From Odoribacter sp. UBA944 (GTDB lineage Bacteria > Bacteroidota > Bacteroidia > Bacteroidales > Marinifilaceae): 62,336 nucleotides of DNA. The position numbers and the translations under genes were made by a program. The DNA is taken from contig DBDA01000021.1 in the NCBI GenBank assembly GCA_002293375.1, forward strand, positions 190,390 through 252,725. The letters run 5' to 3'. This document shows positions 1-8,183 of this stretch, in pieces. Numbering within the stretch: position 1 is the stretch's first letter; each line of letters begins with the position of its first letter. A model generated the notes under the pieces. It did no database searches. It was given only the letters and a program-made list of their open reading frames with translations, and was not told the DNA's origin.

Positions 1-4
1 AAAA

Positions 5-36
5 TTTGGTTTTGCATATTTTTTGTACTATCTTTG
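5..36 (+). promoter_or_regulatory. Candidate Bacteroidota promoter
   Basis: TTTG at 5-8, a 20-base gap, then TATCTTTG at 29-36, which matches the Bacteroidota -33/-7 pattern. It points rightwards into the toxin remnant in the antisense direction, and no convincing plus-strand gene follows, so its target is unknown. Confidence 0.35.
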
Positions 37-105
37 TCATGCAGTCCCGGTCATTCCTCTCCCAGATATTAGATGCTGGTGATGAATCCGGGTTTTTGCT
101 TTTTA

Positions 106-264
106 TCACTTCTTCGAAATCGAGGAGGTGATTTTAATTTTGGGCAGACGCTCGTGCCGGTGTACCGAAACATGTCTTGCTTGGAACGGCAGAGCCACCC
201 TCGTGGCAATTTGGGTGATGACGGTTCTCTGCTGCTGTGGAGTCAGTTCGAAATAGTTATTCAT
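106..264 (-). pseudogene. Truncated AbiEii-type toxin remnant
   Basis: The reading frame starts with an ATG at 264-262 that overlaps the stop of the upstream antitoxin gene, the tight coupling typical of AbiEi/AbiEii pairs. The first 29 or so residues (beginning MNNYFELTPQQQRTVITQIA, then a LPFQA segment) resemble the N terminus of AbiEii nucleotidyltransferase toxins. After that the frame becomes unrelated, basic sequence and stops after 52 codons. Family members are roughly 250-300 residues with a GGT-S nucleotidyltransferase motif, and none of that is present. I infer a deletion or frameshift that destroyed the toxin. The remaining bases to position 1 hold no recognisable continuation. A short unrelated protein is possible but less likely. 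Confidence 0.5.
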
Positions 265-862
265 ACGATTTCATTACAATCGACTTGATCCATGATGGCA
301 TCAACGAGGCATCCGCCATTAATTTATCTTTTGACTCGTTTTGCAATATGCTTTTGATTTTGTCAAGATGTTCCTGTGTCACATTTTCTTGCTTTAACTC
401 TTTCAGGGCAAACGTTATCAGCATCGCAAGTTCGTTTTGGAACGCAAGATTTTTCGGGACGGTGTGCTTAAAGAGGATCCCCCTACCGCCAGCGACCTTG
501 ACCTTTCGCGGCGAACCATCGGTCAAATAGACTATGTTCATCGGAACCTGTGTCGAAAGCCCCAACTTGTTCAGGGCATAAATCCCGGTGGGGGCAATCT
601 TCGCCTTGTCGCGCTCGGCGATGCTTTGGGCGATGGTTTCGAGTGACGGGTACAGCACACCCAGCCCCAACTCTTTATCAATCTTAGGATAGTAATAAAT
701 GCCGTGAGCAATTCTGAGAAGCTGCCCGGCTTTGACCATACGTTCCAAAGCTTTGGCTACAGATTTTGCTTCACCATAGCCGGCAAAATCGGAAGGGAAG
801 AACACATTTCCCCTTCCTGCTTTTTGCACCTTTAGAAGTATGTTATCCTCTATGCTTTGCAT
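257..862 (-). CDS. AbiEi-like antitoxin (DUF6088-type)
   Basis: A 201-residue protein that resembles AbiEi-type antitoxins of type IV toxin-antitoxin systems, transcriptional autorepressors with an N-terminal winged-helix domain. The N terminus (MQSIEDNILLKVQKAG through FPSDFAGYGEAKSVAKALER) fits that winged helix, followed by a segment on basic residues GIYYYPK and a C-terminal helical domain. A longer frame back to 973 exists, but it would read through a 15-bp palindrome and promoter, so the ATG at 862 is preferred. The gene overlaps the remnant toxin start by eight bases. In known systems the antitoxin binds inverted repeats upstream of its own gene, and such a repeat is present here. With the toxin broken this is probably an orphan antitoxin. 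The family call rests on sequence resemblance only. Confidence 0.7.
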   Translation of the reverse strand: MQSIEDNILLKVQKAGRGNVFFPSDFAGYGEAKSVAKALERMVKAGQLLRIAHGIYYYPKIDKELGLGVLYPSLETIAQSIAERDKAKIAPTGIYALNKLGLSTQVPMNIVYLTDGSPRKVKVAGGRGILFKHTVPKNLAFQNELAMLITFALKELKQENVTQEHLDKIKSILQNESKDKLMADASLMPSWIKSIVMKSYE

Positions 863-877
863 CGGTATCCCTATCTG

Positions 878-912
878 TTTTGTCGCAAATTTAACGCAAA
901 TTTGCGACAAAA
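878..912 (-). promoter_or_regulatory. Palindromic operator with -7 box for antitoxin gene
   Basis: A perfect 15-bp inverted repeat has arms at 878-892 and 898-912 around a 5-base centre (AACGC). The core half-site reads TTTGTCGCAAATTT. Within it, on the minus strand, TAAATTTG at 893-886 fits a Bacteroidota -7 box, placing transcription start about 20 bases before the ATG at 862. This is the arrangement expected for AbiEi autorepression; binding itself is inferred. Confidence 0.55.
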
Positions 913-933
913 AAAGGAACTCTGAATAAGAGC
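909..933 (-). terminator. Weak candidate terminator of the methionine operon
   Basis: On the minus strand AGCTCT and AGAGTT pair around TATTC and are followed by CCTTTTTTT. The stem is only six pairs with one G-U, so the call is tentative. It lies about 40 bases after the metF stop. Confidence 0.3.
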
Positions 934-974
934 TTGTTTGAAAAGAGAGATTATCGCATCCCGATGGGGTCATT

Positions 975-1928
975 TTAAAACACCCGTTTCAGAATGGTAC
1001 GGATGTTGTCAGCCTTCCCCATCGTGTAGTAGTGGATGGCAGGCGCCCCTTTTTCCAACAGTTCCCGGCTCTGTTGAATGCACCACTCCGTACCGGCCCG
1101 GTAAATCGCCTCATTGTCTTTGCAGGCGCGCAACTCTTTCATCAACGCTTCCGGCAGGTCGATACTGAATGCGCGGGGCAGCATCTCGATATGCGTCCGG
1201 GTCGATATCGGTTTCAGCCCGGGGATGATCGGCACAGTAATGCCCGCCGCCCGGCACCGGTCGACAAAGCTGAAAAACTTCCGGTTGTCAAAAAACATCT
1301 GGGTGACAATATAGTCGGCGCCGGCGTCTACTTTGGCCTTCAGGTTCAGGATGTCGGTCTCGCGGTTCGGGGCCTCAAAATGCTTTTCGGGATACCCGGC
1401 CACGCCGATGCAAAAATTGGTCGGCACCGCGCCGGTGATGCTCTCGTCTAAATAGACGCCGCGGTTCATGTTGCGGATCTGCTCCACCAATTGGGAGCTG
1501 TATTTGTGCCCGTCCGGTTCCGGCTGGAAATATTTCTGCCCGGGAATAGCATCCCCCCGGAGGGCTACCACGTTCTGGATGTCCAAAAAGTTCAGGTCGA
1601 TCAGGTCGTTTTCCAATTTGTACCGGGAGGCCCCCCCGCAAATCAGGTGGGGCACCACCTCTACGGGAAACCGCTTCATGATCGCGGCGGCAATGGCCAC
1701 CGACCCCGGCCGCTTGTTCACGGTGATCTTCTCGAACGTACCGTCCGGTTTGGGGCGGTACTCCGTTTCGTCGCGGTGGCAGGTCATGTTGATAAAGGGC
1801 GGTTCAAACTCCATCAGGGGTTGAATGGCGTTGTACAGTTTGTTGATGTCGCTCCCTTTCAGCGGCGGCACCAACTCAAAAGAGGCGAAAGGAGCGGTTT
1901 CCCGGTTTAAAATATCAATGATTTTCAT
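975..1928 (-). CDS. metF: Methylenetetrahydrofolate reductase
   Basis: This 317-residue cytosolic flavoenzyme reduces 5,10-methylene-THF to 5-methyl-THF, the methyl donor used by MetH. The whole protein is one TIM-barrel domain of the usual length. Visible family marks are the N-terminal SFELVPP with the catalytic Glu at about residue 18, ALRGD at 122-126 in the FAD-binding region, CIGVAGYPEKH at about 173-183 and QMFFD at 210-214. It is the last gene of the minus-strand methionine operon, starting 19 bases after metH stops, so methyl-THF supply and use are co-transcribed. The start is the only well-placed ATG (MKIIDILNRE). Confidence 0.95.
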   Translation of the reverse strand: MKIIDILNRETAPFASFELVPPLKGSDINKLYNAIQPLMEFEPPFINMTCHRDETEYRPKPDGTFEKITVNKRPGSVAIAAAIMKRFPVEVVPHLICGGASRYKLENDLIDLNFLDIQNVVALRGDAIPGQKYFQPEPDGHKYSSQLVEQIRNMNRGVYLDESITGAVPTNFCIGVAGYPEKHFEAPNRETDILNLKAKVDAGADYIVTQMFFDNRKFFSFVDRCRAAGITVPIIPGLKPISTRTHIEMLPRAFSIDLPEALMKELRACKDNEAIYRAGTEWCIQQSRELLEKGAPAIHYYTMGKADNIRTILKRVF

Positions 1929-1947
1929 ACACCTACAAATAGATTAC

Positions 1948-4900
1948 TTACAAATAAGGGGACAACAACCGTTCGCCCTCTTCCCCGGTGATGGCCCGCT
2001 TCCGGCAATAGTCCGCAAACTGCTCCCGGTCAATTCGGCCGATGGTGAAATAGCGGGCGGCCGGGTGGGCAATCAACAAGCCGCACAGGCTGGTAACGGG
2101 GGTCATGGCATACGAATCGGTCAGGCCGATCCCGATGAGGCGGGTAGCGTCCAACAGCCGGAAAACCTCCTTTTTCAGGGAGTGGTCCGGGCAGGAGGAG
2201 TAGCCGAATGCCGGGCGGATCATTGGCAATCCCTCCCCAACCTGCTCCTGCATCCATTCGGCCAACGCCTCCGTCAGGCGGGCGCACAAGCTCTCCCGCA
2301 ACAGGTGTTGGAAGTCGCGACAGCCGTCGCACCGGTGTTTGTCCTCGACCTTGAGGCAAAACAGGCCGATGGTGCTGCGGCCGCTTTCCGGCGCAACAAA
2401 GTCGGCCAGAGAGAGCAGCTCCGACCGCTCCTCCTGTTGGCGCAACATGGGAAAACGCTCGCCGTTTTCCAGCACGATGTCGCCGTTTTCGCTGTGCGCT
2501 CCAAAAAAACGCACCACCAAAGCGGCCTCCAACTCGTTGCCGGCGACCACTTGCCCCAACAGTTCCATAGCGGCCTCGTAGGTTTTGTCCGCTTCTTCGT
2601 TGGTATAGAGAATCTCCGGATACTTCCCCTTAAAGCCCCAGAAGTGAAAAAAGGGCGTCCAGTCAATCCGGGCAGCCAGTTCCCGCAGATCTATCTTCTT
2701 GGCGGTGAGGTTGTGCTCCCCGAACGCCTCCGGAAGCCGGTAGCTTTCCGGGGAAAATACAGGGGCCCTCCGCACCGCTTCGGCGTAGGGGAGCAACTCC
2801 CGGTGCGCCTCTTCGTACCGGTCGCGGATCTCCGCCTGTTCCGCTTTGATCCGGCCGATGGTTTCGGAACCGTCGCGGAGCAGGTGTTTGATCAGGTTGG
2901 CCGTCCGGGAAGCGTCGCCGCCGTGTACGACGCAGTAGTCGTACTTCGGGGCCAACTTAACAGCCGTATGCACGCCCGAAGTCGTAGCGCCCCCCACAAT
3001 CAGCGGCACCTTCAACTGCTCCTGTTGCAACAGTTCACACAACTTCTCCATTTCGCTCAACGAAGGGGTGATCAACCCGCTGACGCCGATAAAGTCCGCC
3101 TGCTGCTTTTTGCACTCTGCTACGATCCTTTCGTTCTCCACCATCACCCCCAGGTCGATCACCTCGATGTTGTTGCAGGTGAGGATGATGTTGACAATGT
3201 TCTTGCCGATGTCGTGCACATCCCCCTTGGCCGTCGCCATAACGATCCGGTGGTGGCTGTGGGCGCTCTGCTGCGCCCGGTTCTGTTTCTCGATCTCCGG
3301 TTGCAGCAGGTCGACCGCCTCTTTCATGATCCGGGCCGATTTAACAACCTGGGGCAGAAACATCTTCCCTTCGCCGAAAAGCGTGCCGACCCGCTCCATC
3401 CCCTTCATCAGCGGCCCTTCGATAATCTCCACGGGAGAGGCGCAGGTGCGCAGGGCTTCGGCAATGTCCTCCGGCAGGTACTCCTTGACCCCTTTGGTCA
3501 GGGCGTACACCAAACGCTCCTCCAAAGGTCGGCTGCGCCACTCCTCCTGCCGGTCGGTTTTTCCGGCACTCTTGCCGCCCTTGATCCGCTCCGCGAGCTC
3601 GATCAGTTTCTCCGTCGCTTCCGGGTAGCGGTTCAACACCACATCCTCCACCGTTTTCAGCAACTCCGGTTCAATTTCGTCGTACACCTGCAACAGGGCC
3701 GGGTTGACGATGCCCATGTCCAGGCCGGCGCGGATGGCGTGAAAGAGGAAAACGGAGTGCATGGCTTCGCGCACGGGGTTGTTGCCCCGGAAAGAGAAGG
3801 AGAGGTTGGAAATACCGCCCGATGTGTGGCTGCCCGGCAGGTGCTCTTTGATCCACTGCACCGCCCGGATAAAATCCACGGCGTAGTTATTGTGCTCCTC
3901 CATGCCGGTTCCGATCGCCAATACATTCACATCAAAAATAATGTCGCACGGGTTGAACCCGGCCTGCTCCGTCAGTAACCGGTACGCCCGCGCCGCAATA
4001 GCGGTTTTTCGCTCGTAACTGACCGCTTGCCCCTCCTCGTCGAACGCCATGACCACCACCGCCGCTCCGAGTTTCCGGATCTCGGCGGCTTTCCGCAGGA
4101 ACTCCGCCTCACCCTCCTTCAGGCTGATAGAGTTCACAATGCACTTGCCCTGGGCGTTTTTCAGGCCCGCCAACAGGGTCTCCCAGTCGGACGAATCGAT
4201 CATCAGGGCCGCCCGGGCAATGTCCGGATCGTTGCTGATGTACCGGACAAAATGGGCCATCTCCTTGGCGCTGTCCAACATAGCGTCGTCCATGTTGATA
4301 TCGATGACGGAGGCCCCGTCCGCAATCTGTTTGCGGGCTACTCCGGCCGCCTCCTCGTAGGAACCGGCATGGATCAGTTTGGCGAATATGGCCGAACCGG
4401 CCACATTGGTACGCTCCCCGATATTGGTAAAATTGTTCCGTTCCGTGTCGATGACGACGGTATCCAATCCACTCACGGACAATGTATTTTCCGCTTTTAC
4501 CGGTATACGGGGCGCACTGCCGGCCAGCGCTTCCCGGATGGCCCGGATGTGCGCCGGGGTGGTGCCGCAGCAACCTCCGGCTATGTTCAGCAACCCCTTT
4601 TCAGCCATATTTTTCAACAAAGCAGCGGTGGTTTCCGGTTTTTCGTCGTACTCCCCCATCTCGTTCGGCAGGCCGGCATTGGGGTAGACGCTCAGAGCGC
4701 AAGGCAGAAAAGCGGCGAGTTTCTCCACAAAAGGCAGCAACTCCTGCGCGCCAAAGGAACAGTTCAGCCCGAAACTGAGCAACGGGTAGTGGGAGAGGGC
4801 CGTGTAGAGCGCCTCCATCGATTGCCCGGTCAGTGTCCGGCCGCTTTTGTCGTTGACGGTGGCGGAAACCATGACCGGTATCTCCACCCCTTTCTCCTGC

Positions 4901-5466
4901 TGTACGCTCTCAATGGCGTAAAGGGCGGCTTTGGCATTCAGCCCGTCGAATACGGTCTCCACCAACAGCAGCTCCACGCCGCCGTCTATCAGCCCCCGGA
5001 CCTGCTCCGTGTAGGCGGCGGCCAGCGTGTCAAAATCTACCGGCCGGAACTCCGGGCGGTGCACATCGGGAGAGAGCGAGAGGGTTTTGGAGGTAGGGCC
5101 GATGCTGCCCGCCACCCAGACCTTTCTCCGGCTTTCGGCGGCGGCCTCCCGGGCAATACGCGCCCCGGCAACGTTCAGCCGGTACACCTGCTCCCGGAAA
5201 CCGTACTCCTCCTGCGAGACAGCATTGGAGTTAAACGTGTTGGTTTCAATGATGTCCGCCCCCGCTTCGATATACGCCGCGTGTATCCGGCGGATCACCT
5301 CCGGGCGCGTCACATTCAGTATGTCATTGTTGCCTTTCAGGTTGACGCCGTGCGAGGCGAACTCCGCTCCGCGAAACGCCGCCTCGTCCAAGCCGTATTG
5401 CTGAATAGCGGTGCCCATTGCACCGTCCAGAAGGACGACTCTTTCCTGTAAAAGTTGTTGCAGCAT
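1948..5466 (-). CDS. metH: Cobalamin-dependent methionine synthase
   Basis: A full-length 1172-residue MetH, which transfers a methyl group from methyl-THF through cobalamin to homocysteine. Domains in order: homocysteine-binding barrel (about 1-320; zinc ligands Cys236 in LNCSFGA and Cys299-Cys300 in GGCCGTTP), pterin-binding barrel (about 345-610), cobalamin cap (about 640-735), cobalamin-binding domain with DVHDIG at 749-754 (His751 is the lower axial ligand), and the SAM-dependent activation domain (about 890-1172; the RPAFGYSSCPDH element corresponds to RPxxGYPxxPDH). All catalytic modules are present. It lies 12 bases downstream of the UPF0280 gene and upstream of metF. The cell therefore needs cobalamin for this route; no B12 riboswitch is recognisable in the short gaps around it. 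Confidence 0.97.
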   Translation of the reverse strand: MLQQLLQERVVLLDGAMGTAIQQYGLDEAAFRGAEFASHGVNLKGNNDILNVTRPEVIRRIHAAYIEAGADIIETNTFNSNAVSQEEYGFREQVYRLNVAGARIAREAAAESRRKVWVAGSIGPTSKTLSLSPDVHRPEFRPVDFDTLAAAYTEQVRGLIDGGVELLLVETVFDGLNAKAALYAIESVQQEKGVEIPVMVSATVNDKSGRTLTGQSMEALYTALSHYPLLSFGLNCSFGAQELLPFVEKLAAFLPCALSVYPNAGLPNEMGEYDEKPETTAALLKNMAEKGLLNIAGGCCGTTPAHIRAIREALAGSAPRIPVKAENTLSVSGLDTVVIDTERNNFTNIGERTNVAGSAIFAKLIHAGSYEEAAGVARKQIADGASVIDINMDDAMLDSAKEMAHFVRYISNDPDIARAALMIDSSDWETLLAGLKNAQGKCIVNSISLKEGEAEFLRKAAEIRKLGAAVVVMAFDEEGQAVSYERKTAIAARAYRLLTEQAGFNPCDIIFDVNVLAIGTGMEEHNNYAVDFIRAVQWIKEHLPGSHTSGGISNLSFSFRGNNPVREAMHSVFLFHAIRAGLDMGIVNPALLQVYDEIEPELLKTVEDVVLNRYPEATEKLIELAERIKGGKSAGKTDRQEEWRSRPLEERLVYALTKGVKEYLPEDIAEALRTCASPVEIIEGPLMKGMERVGTLFGEGKMFLPQVVKSARIMKEAVDLLQPEIEKQNRAQQSAHSHHRIVMATAKGDVHDIGKNIVNIILTCNNIEVIDLGVMVENERIVAECKKQQADFIGVSGLITPSLSEMEKLCELLQQEQLKVPLIVGGATTSGVHTAVKLAPKYDYCVVHGGDASRTANLIKHLLRDGSETIGRIKAEQAEIRDRYEEAHRELLPYAEAVRRAPVFSPESYRLPEAFGEHNLTAKKIDLRELAARIDWTPFFHFWGFKGKYPEILYTNEEADKTYEAAMELLGQVVAGNELEAALVVRFFGAHSENGDIVLENGERFPMLRQQEERSELLSLADFVAPESGRSTIGLFCLKVEDKHRCDGCRDFQHLLRESLCARLTEALAEWMQEQVGEGLPMIRPAFGYSSCPDHSLKKEVFRLLDATRLIGIGLTDSYAMTPVTSLCGLLIAHPAARYFTIGRIDREQFADYCRKRAITGEEGERLLSPYL

Positions 5467-5478
5467 GAAACAGATCGG

Positions 5479-6234
5479 TTATTGCGGATTAAAAAATTTG
5501 AGTTCAAACTGCCCGACTACGCCCATCTTATCGTCCTTGATGAGGAGGGCGCCCAAAATCTCTTCGGTGTTTTCAATCCGTTCCAGAACGGGTTGGATGT
5601 CTTCGGGGGTCCGGACAAAGTTTGCAAACGCAGTGGCATAGCTATCCGCCAACAGCACATCCCGGCAAACAATCATCACCGCGTCCGCCTGCCCAAAGCT
5701 GAGGGAAGGCCCTACGGTCCCGGAGGAGGTGCAGATACCCAACGGCACGTCGGAGGCGGGAATGTGCAGGCCGACCTTTTCGGAGAGCGGCGAAGTGCCC
5801 GCAAATACGGCCACATCCATCTCCTCCCGGACATCGGCATAGATATCCCCTCCGTTCTCGATTACCACCTCCCGGACCGGAAACCGGCCTTTCAGCGCCT
5901 CCGCTACGTAAAGAGAGACAGCCCCGGCCACCGCGCTCATCGGCCCGATCCGGGATTTTTGGGCAACGGCCGCCATCCGTCGCAAAATCTCCGGCGCCTC
6001 CTCCCCGGCATCGTAAGGCACCAGCGCTTCTGCATAGCCGGGATCTTTGGCCAGATAGACCTCCATCTCCTTCCGCAGGGTGATAACGGCAGCCTCACAG
6101 AAAGCGGGCATCTCCGGCCGGAACGAGGCTTTGTCCACACCGATCCAGAGGTCGGACTCTTTCTGTTGGACCACAAACCCCGCCCACCGGTCGTTCCGGA
6201 AATGCTCCCGGTACCTTCTGACATTGTATTCCAT
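5479..6234 (-). CDS. UPF0280 / COG2122 protein (ApbE-like fold)
   Basis: A 251-residue soluble protein of the UPF0280 family, distantly related to ApbE flavin transferases. It shows the family elements GPMSAVAGAVS, VIENGGDIYADV and LGICTSSGTVGPSLSFGQAD. Genes of this family commonly sit beside the COG1900 and NIL-ferredoxin genes, and work on methanogens links all three to homocysteine formation; the exact chemistry of this member is not settled. Here it lies directly between the NIL-ferredoxin gene (2-base gap) and metH, which supports a role in making the MetH substrate. A flavin or other modification activity on a partner protein is possible, but the sequence does not show it. Confidence 0.85.
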   Translation of the reverse strand: MEYNVRRYREHFRNDRWAGFVVQQKESDLWIGVDKASFRPEMPAFCEAAVITLRKEMEVYLAKDPGYAEALVPYDAGEEAPEILRRMAAVAQKSRIGPMSAVAGAVSLYVAEALKGRFPVREVVIENGGDIYADVREEMDVAVFAGTSPLSEKVGLHIPASDVPLGICTSSGTVGPSLSFGQADAVMIVCRDVLLADSYATAFANFVRTPEDIQPVLERIENTEEILGALLIKDDKMGVVGQFELKFFNPQ

Positions 6235-6236
6235 AC

Positions 6237-6656
6237 CTATTCAATGTTGTCTGTAAATTCAATCCGGAACAGTTTCAGCGGGCACGACTTCAGGCAGAGT
6301 TTGCACACGATGCATTTTTCCGGATTGAAGTGCAGTTCCCAGTCCGGTTCGCCGATCGTCAACGCTTTGGCAAAGCAGGCAGAGGCACAGTTGCCGCAGT
6401 TGATGCACTTCTCTTTGTCGTAGGAGATCTTACTGGCCAGTAGACTGACAGTCACTCCGTTAGACTCCAGATAGGCAAGCCCGTCGGCGAGCGCTGCTTC
6501 ATCCGCGTCCAACTCCACCAGCAACTTGCCGGATTTTCCAGCTTCGATCTCGGCTTTCAGGATGTTGATCCGGATGTCATATATTTTCACCAGATCGTAT
6601 GTCAACGACCGGTCGGTGGCATCCACCGGAAAAGATAATACGACTTTCTTTATCAT
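6237..6656 (-). CDS. NIL-domain 2x[4Fe-4S] ferredoxin
   Basis: A 139-residue protein with an N-terminal NIL (ACT-like) domain (about 1-78) and a C-terminal bacterial-type ferredoxin. The cluster cysteines are plain: CINCGNCASAC (84, 87, 90, 94) and CIVCKLCLKSCP (115, 118, 121, 125), enough for two [4Fe-4S] clusters. In Methanosarcina the same domain pairing works with the COG1900 protein in building homocysteine from aspartate semialdehyde and sulfide, and the pairing here is conserved: the COG1900 gene ends 20 bases upstream and the UPF0280 gene starts 2 bases downstream. I infer it supplies electrons, or persulfide-linked sulfur chemistry, to that step. Confidence 0.9.
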   Translation of the reverse strand: MIKKVVLSFPVDATDRSLTYDLVKIYDIRINILKAEIEAGKSGKLLVELDADEAALADGLAYLESNGVTVSLLASKISYDKEKCINCGNCASACFAKALTIGEPDWELHFNPEKCIVCKLCLKSCPLKLFRIEFTDNIE

Positions 6657-6676
6657 GACGTTACAGATTTACGAGG

Positions 6677-7843
6677 TTAGGAATGTTGGCCGTTCTCCGG
6701 CGTTTGCTCTTCTTTCAGCGACTGCAGGCTGGTACCGGAAGGCATCAGGCGCACAGGTTCACTCAACAGAAACTGGTTGCGCGCAATCCACTCTTTCAGG
6801 ATGTTGGCGATCTCCCGGGCTTTGGCCAGGCTGGCCACCGGTGCGGTACGGATCTTCTGCCCGTTCAGGACAATCTCTCCGCTTCGCAGAGCGGCATAGT
6901 TCGTCTTGCCGAGCACGCGGTTCCCGGCCCCATAATCAATGATGGTCGTTTCGATCTGTTCGTTCCGGATAGAAACCCGCCGGGCCATCTCTTCGTCGAG
7001 GATGGGAATGGGGATACCGATCCCCACAAACAGGCTGATGCCGTATTTCTCATAATAGGCAGCCCGCAGAAAATCGGGGCTCATCTTTTTCAAATCCCCG
7101 ATCACGGCGATGGTGCGTGCGTTGCTGGTCGGGATCCCGAACTCGTTCACCTCTTTCGTGGAGTGGAACTGCGTCCCGTTCCAGGTAACATAGCCTTCCG
7201 TCCCGCACAGGAAGATGCGGGTGCCCAGCCCGATGGTGCGGCACTCCGGGTCGTTGATCAGCGGCGAAAGTTCGCCCGCCGTGCTGTAAGCGGCGTTCCG
7301 GAACCGGGGCAGCAAAGTGCCCATGTAGGTGTGTTTGATCTGGTCGGTGGAATTCGTGGCCACATTGTAATTCTGGTAGGCATTCCGCGGGTTGTACAGA
7401 ATGGCTTCGTTGATGGAGTCCAAGCCGACAGTAGTCCGGATGTGTTTCCGGGGGTAACAGTCGGTACCTTTTCCCCACGCTTCGAGGGTGATCTTTTTGC
7501 CGTTTACCAGGTCTTCAATCAAGTGTGCACCGCCGTATGCAGGCCGCTCCGGGTTGCAGTCGGTGGCGCCGATATAGGTATCAACCGCCGCCAGCCCGCC
7601 GCTGACGCGCACGCCGTTCAATTCGATCTTCTCCATCCGGATAGGAGGTGAAGCGTGCCCGAAATTCACAAAGGCGCCGGAAGAACACATCGCGCCGAAC
7701 GTGCCGGTGGTTACTACGTCTACTTTTTGAGCGATCTCTTTGGGAGAAAGGCTCCGGGCAAGTTCGGAAACCTCTTCCGCCGTCAACACAACGGCTTTTC
7801 CGCTCTTGATCTTGTCGTTTATTTCACTGTATGACTTTGCCAT
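6677..7843 (-). CDS. Homocysteine biosynthesis protein (COG1900/DUF39)
   Basis: A 388-residue COG1900 (HcyBio, formerly DUF39) protein, first gene of the operon. The family is implicated in converting aspartate semialdehyde plus sulfide directly to homocysteine, bypassing O-acyl-homoserine. The N-terminal domain carries Cys53 (GAMCSSG), Cys96 (GATDCNPE) and Cys129 (KGTDCYPR); Cys53 and Cys129 are in the positions expected for the conserved cysteines proposed to carry persulfide in the archaeal homologue. The start MAKSYSEIN at 7843 is chosen over an upstream in-frame ATG at 7900 because it matches the usual family N terminus. A promoter about 165 bases upstream gives a long leader. Assignment to the family is firm; the reaction in this organism is inferred. 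Confidence 0.9.
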   Translation of the reverse strand: MAKSYSEINDKIKSGKAVVLTAEEVSELARSLSPKEIAQKVDVVTTGTFGAMCSSGAFVNFGHASPPIRMEKIELNGVRVSGGLAAVDTYIGATDCNPERPAYGGAHLIEDLVNGKKITLEAWGKGTDCYPRKHIRTTVGLDSINEAILYNPRNAYQNYNVATNSTDQIKHTYMGTLLPRFRNAAYSTAGELSPLINDPECRTIGLGTRIFLCGTEGYVTWNGTQFHSTKEVNEFGIPTSNARTIAVIGDLKKMSPDFLRAAYYEKYGISLFVGIGIPIPILDEEMARRVSIRNEQIETTIIDYGAGNRVLGKTNYAALRSGEIVLNGQKIRTAPVASLAKAREIANILKEWIARNQFLLSEPVRLMPSGTSLQSLKEEQTPENGQHS

Positions 7844-7892
7844 ATTGCATAAAAATAATCCATTACTACTCGGAATAAAAGAAGAGCACAGG

Positions 7893-7918
7893 ATGAACAA
7901 CGGAAACTCCCTTCCGTT
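7893..7918 (-). other. Leader hairpin upstream of the homocysteine operon
   Basis: On the minus strand AACGGAA and TTCCGTT form a perfect 7-bp stem around GGGAGT, about 55 bases before the ATG at 7843. It lacks a U tract. I compared the leader with SAM-I, SAM-II and cobalamin riboswitch consensus elements and recognised none, so its role is unknown. Confidence 0.3.
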
Positions 7919-8005
7919 CTTGATACGGCCTCTTTATTGGCTACAGGAGCTTTTTTGGGGAAATGGAGAGATCAGCGCATGCCGCGCATATACATGGAAA
8001 AACCA

Positions 8006-8035
8006 CAAAAAGTAATTGTGGCGCCGCTTGTCAAA
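8006..8035 (-). promoter_or_regulatory. Promoter of the homocysteine/methionine operon
   Basis: Minus strand: TTTG at 8035-8032, a 17-base gap, then TACTTTTTG at 8014-8006, close to the Bacteroidota consensus with one extra T in the -7 box. Transcription would begin near 8002, leaving a leader of about 160 bases. The same bases can pair as CCACAA / TTGTGG followed by five T, a terminator-like hairpin that overlaps the promoter. Confidence 0.45.
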
Positions 8036-8183
8036 ATAGAAGAGATAAAGTGTGCGTTCATCATGTTCATTGCCAACTCCCCTTATGGATTGTATTGCCA
8101 CGGCAAAGAAAAGCGAAAAAAAAGAAAAATCCAAATCCGGAACTCTAAAATCCAGGGCAACCGCCTGAATTTTTTCTCTTTTT
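8036..8183. other. Non-coding stretch between promoter and palindromes
   Basis: I see no gene, RNA gene or clear regulatory element here. The stretch has an A-rich segment at about 8107-8140. Its end (from 8156) is shared with the repeat fragment at 45.7 kb. Confidence 0.4.

Noticed and set aside
1825..3978. A 717-codon open frame on the plus strand
   Set aside because: It is antisense to metH and metF, has no family resemblance and arises from the GC-rich codon pattern of those genes.
7844..8000. SAM or cobalamin riboswitch before the methionine operon
   Set aside because: A TATCAAGA segment recalls the SAM-I start, but the GGCAACC and other core elements do not follow in the right order.
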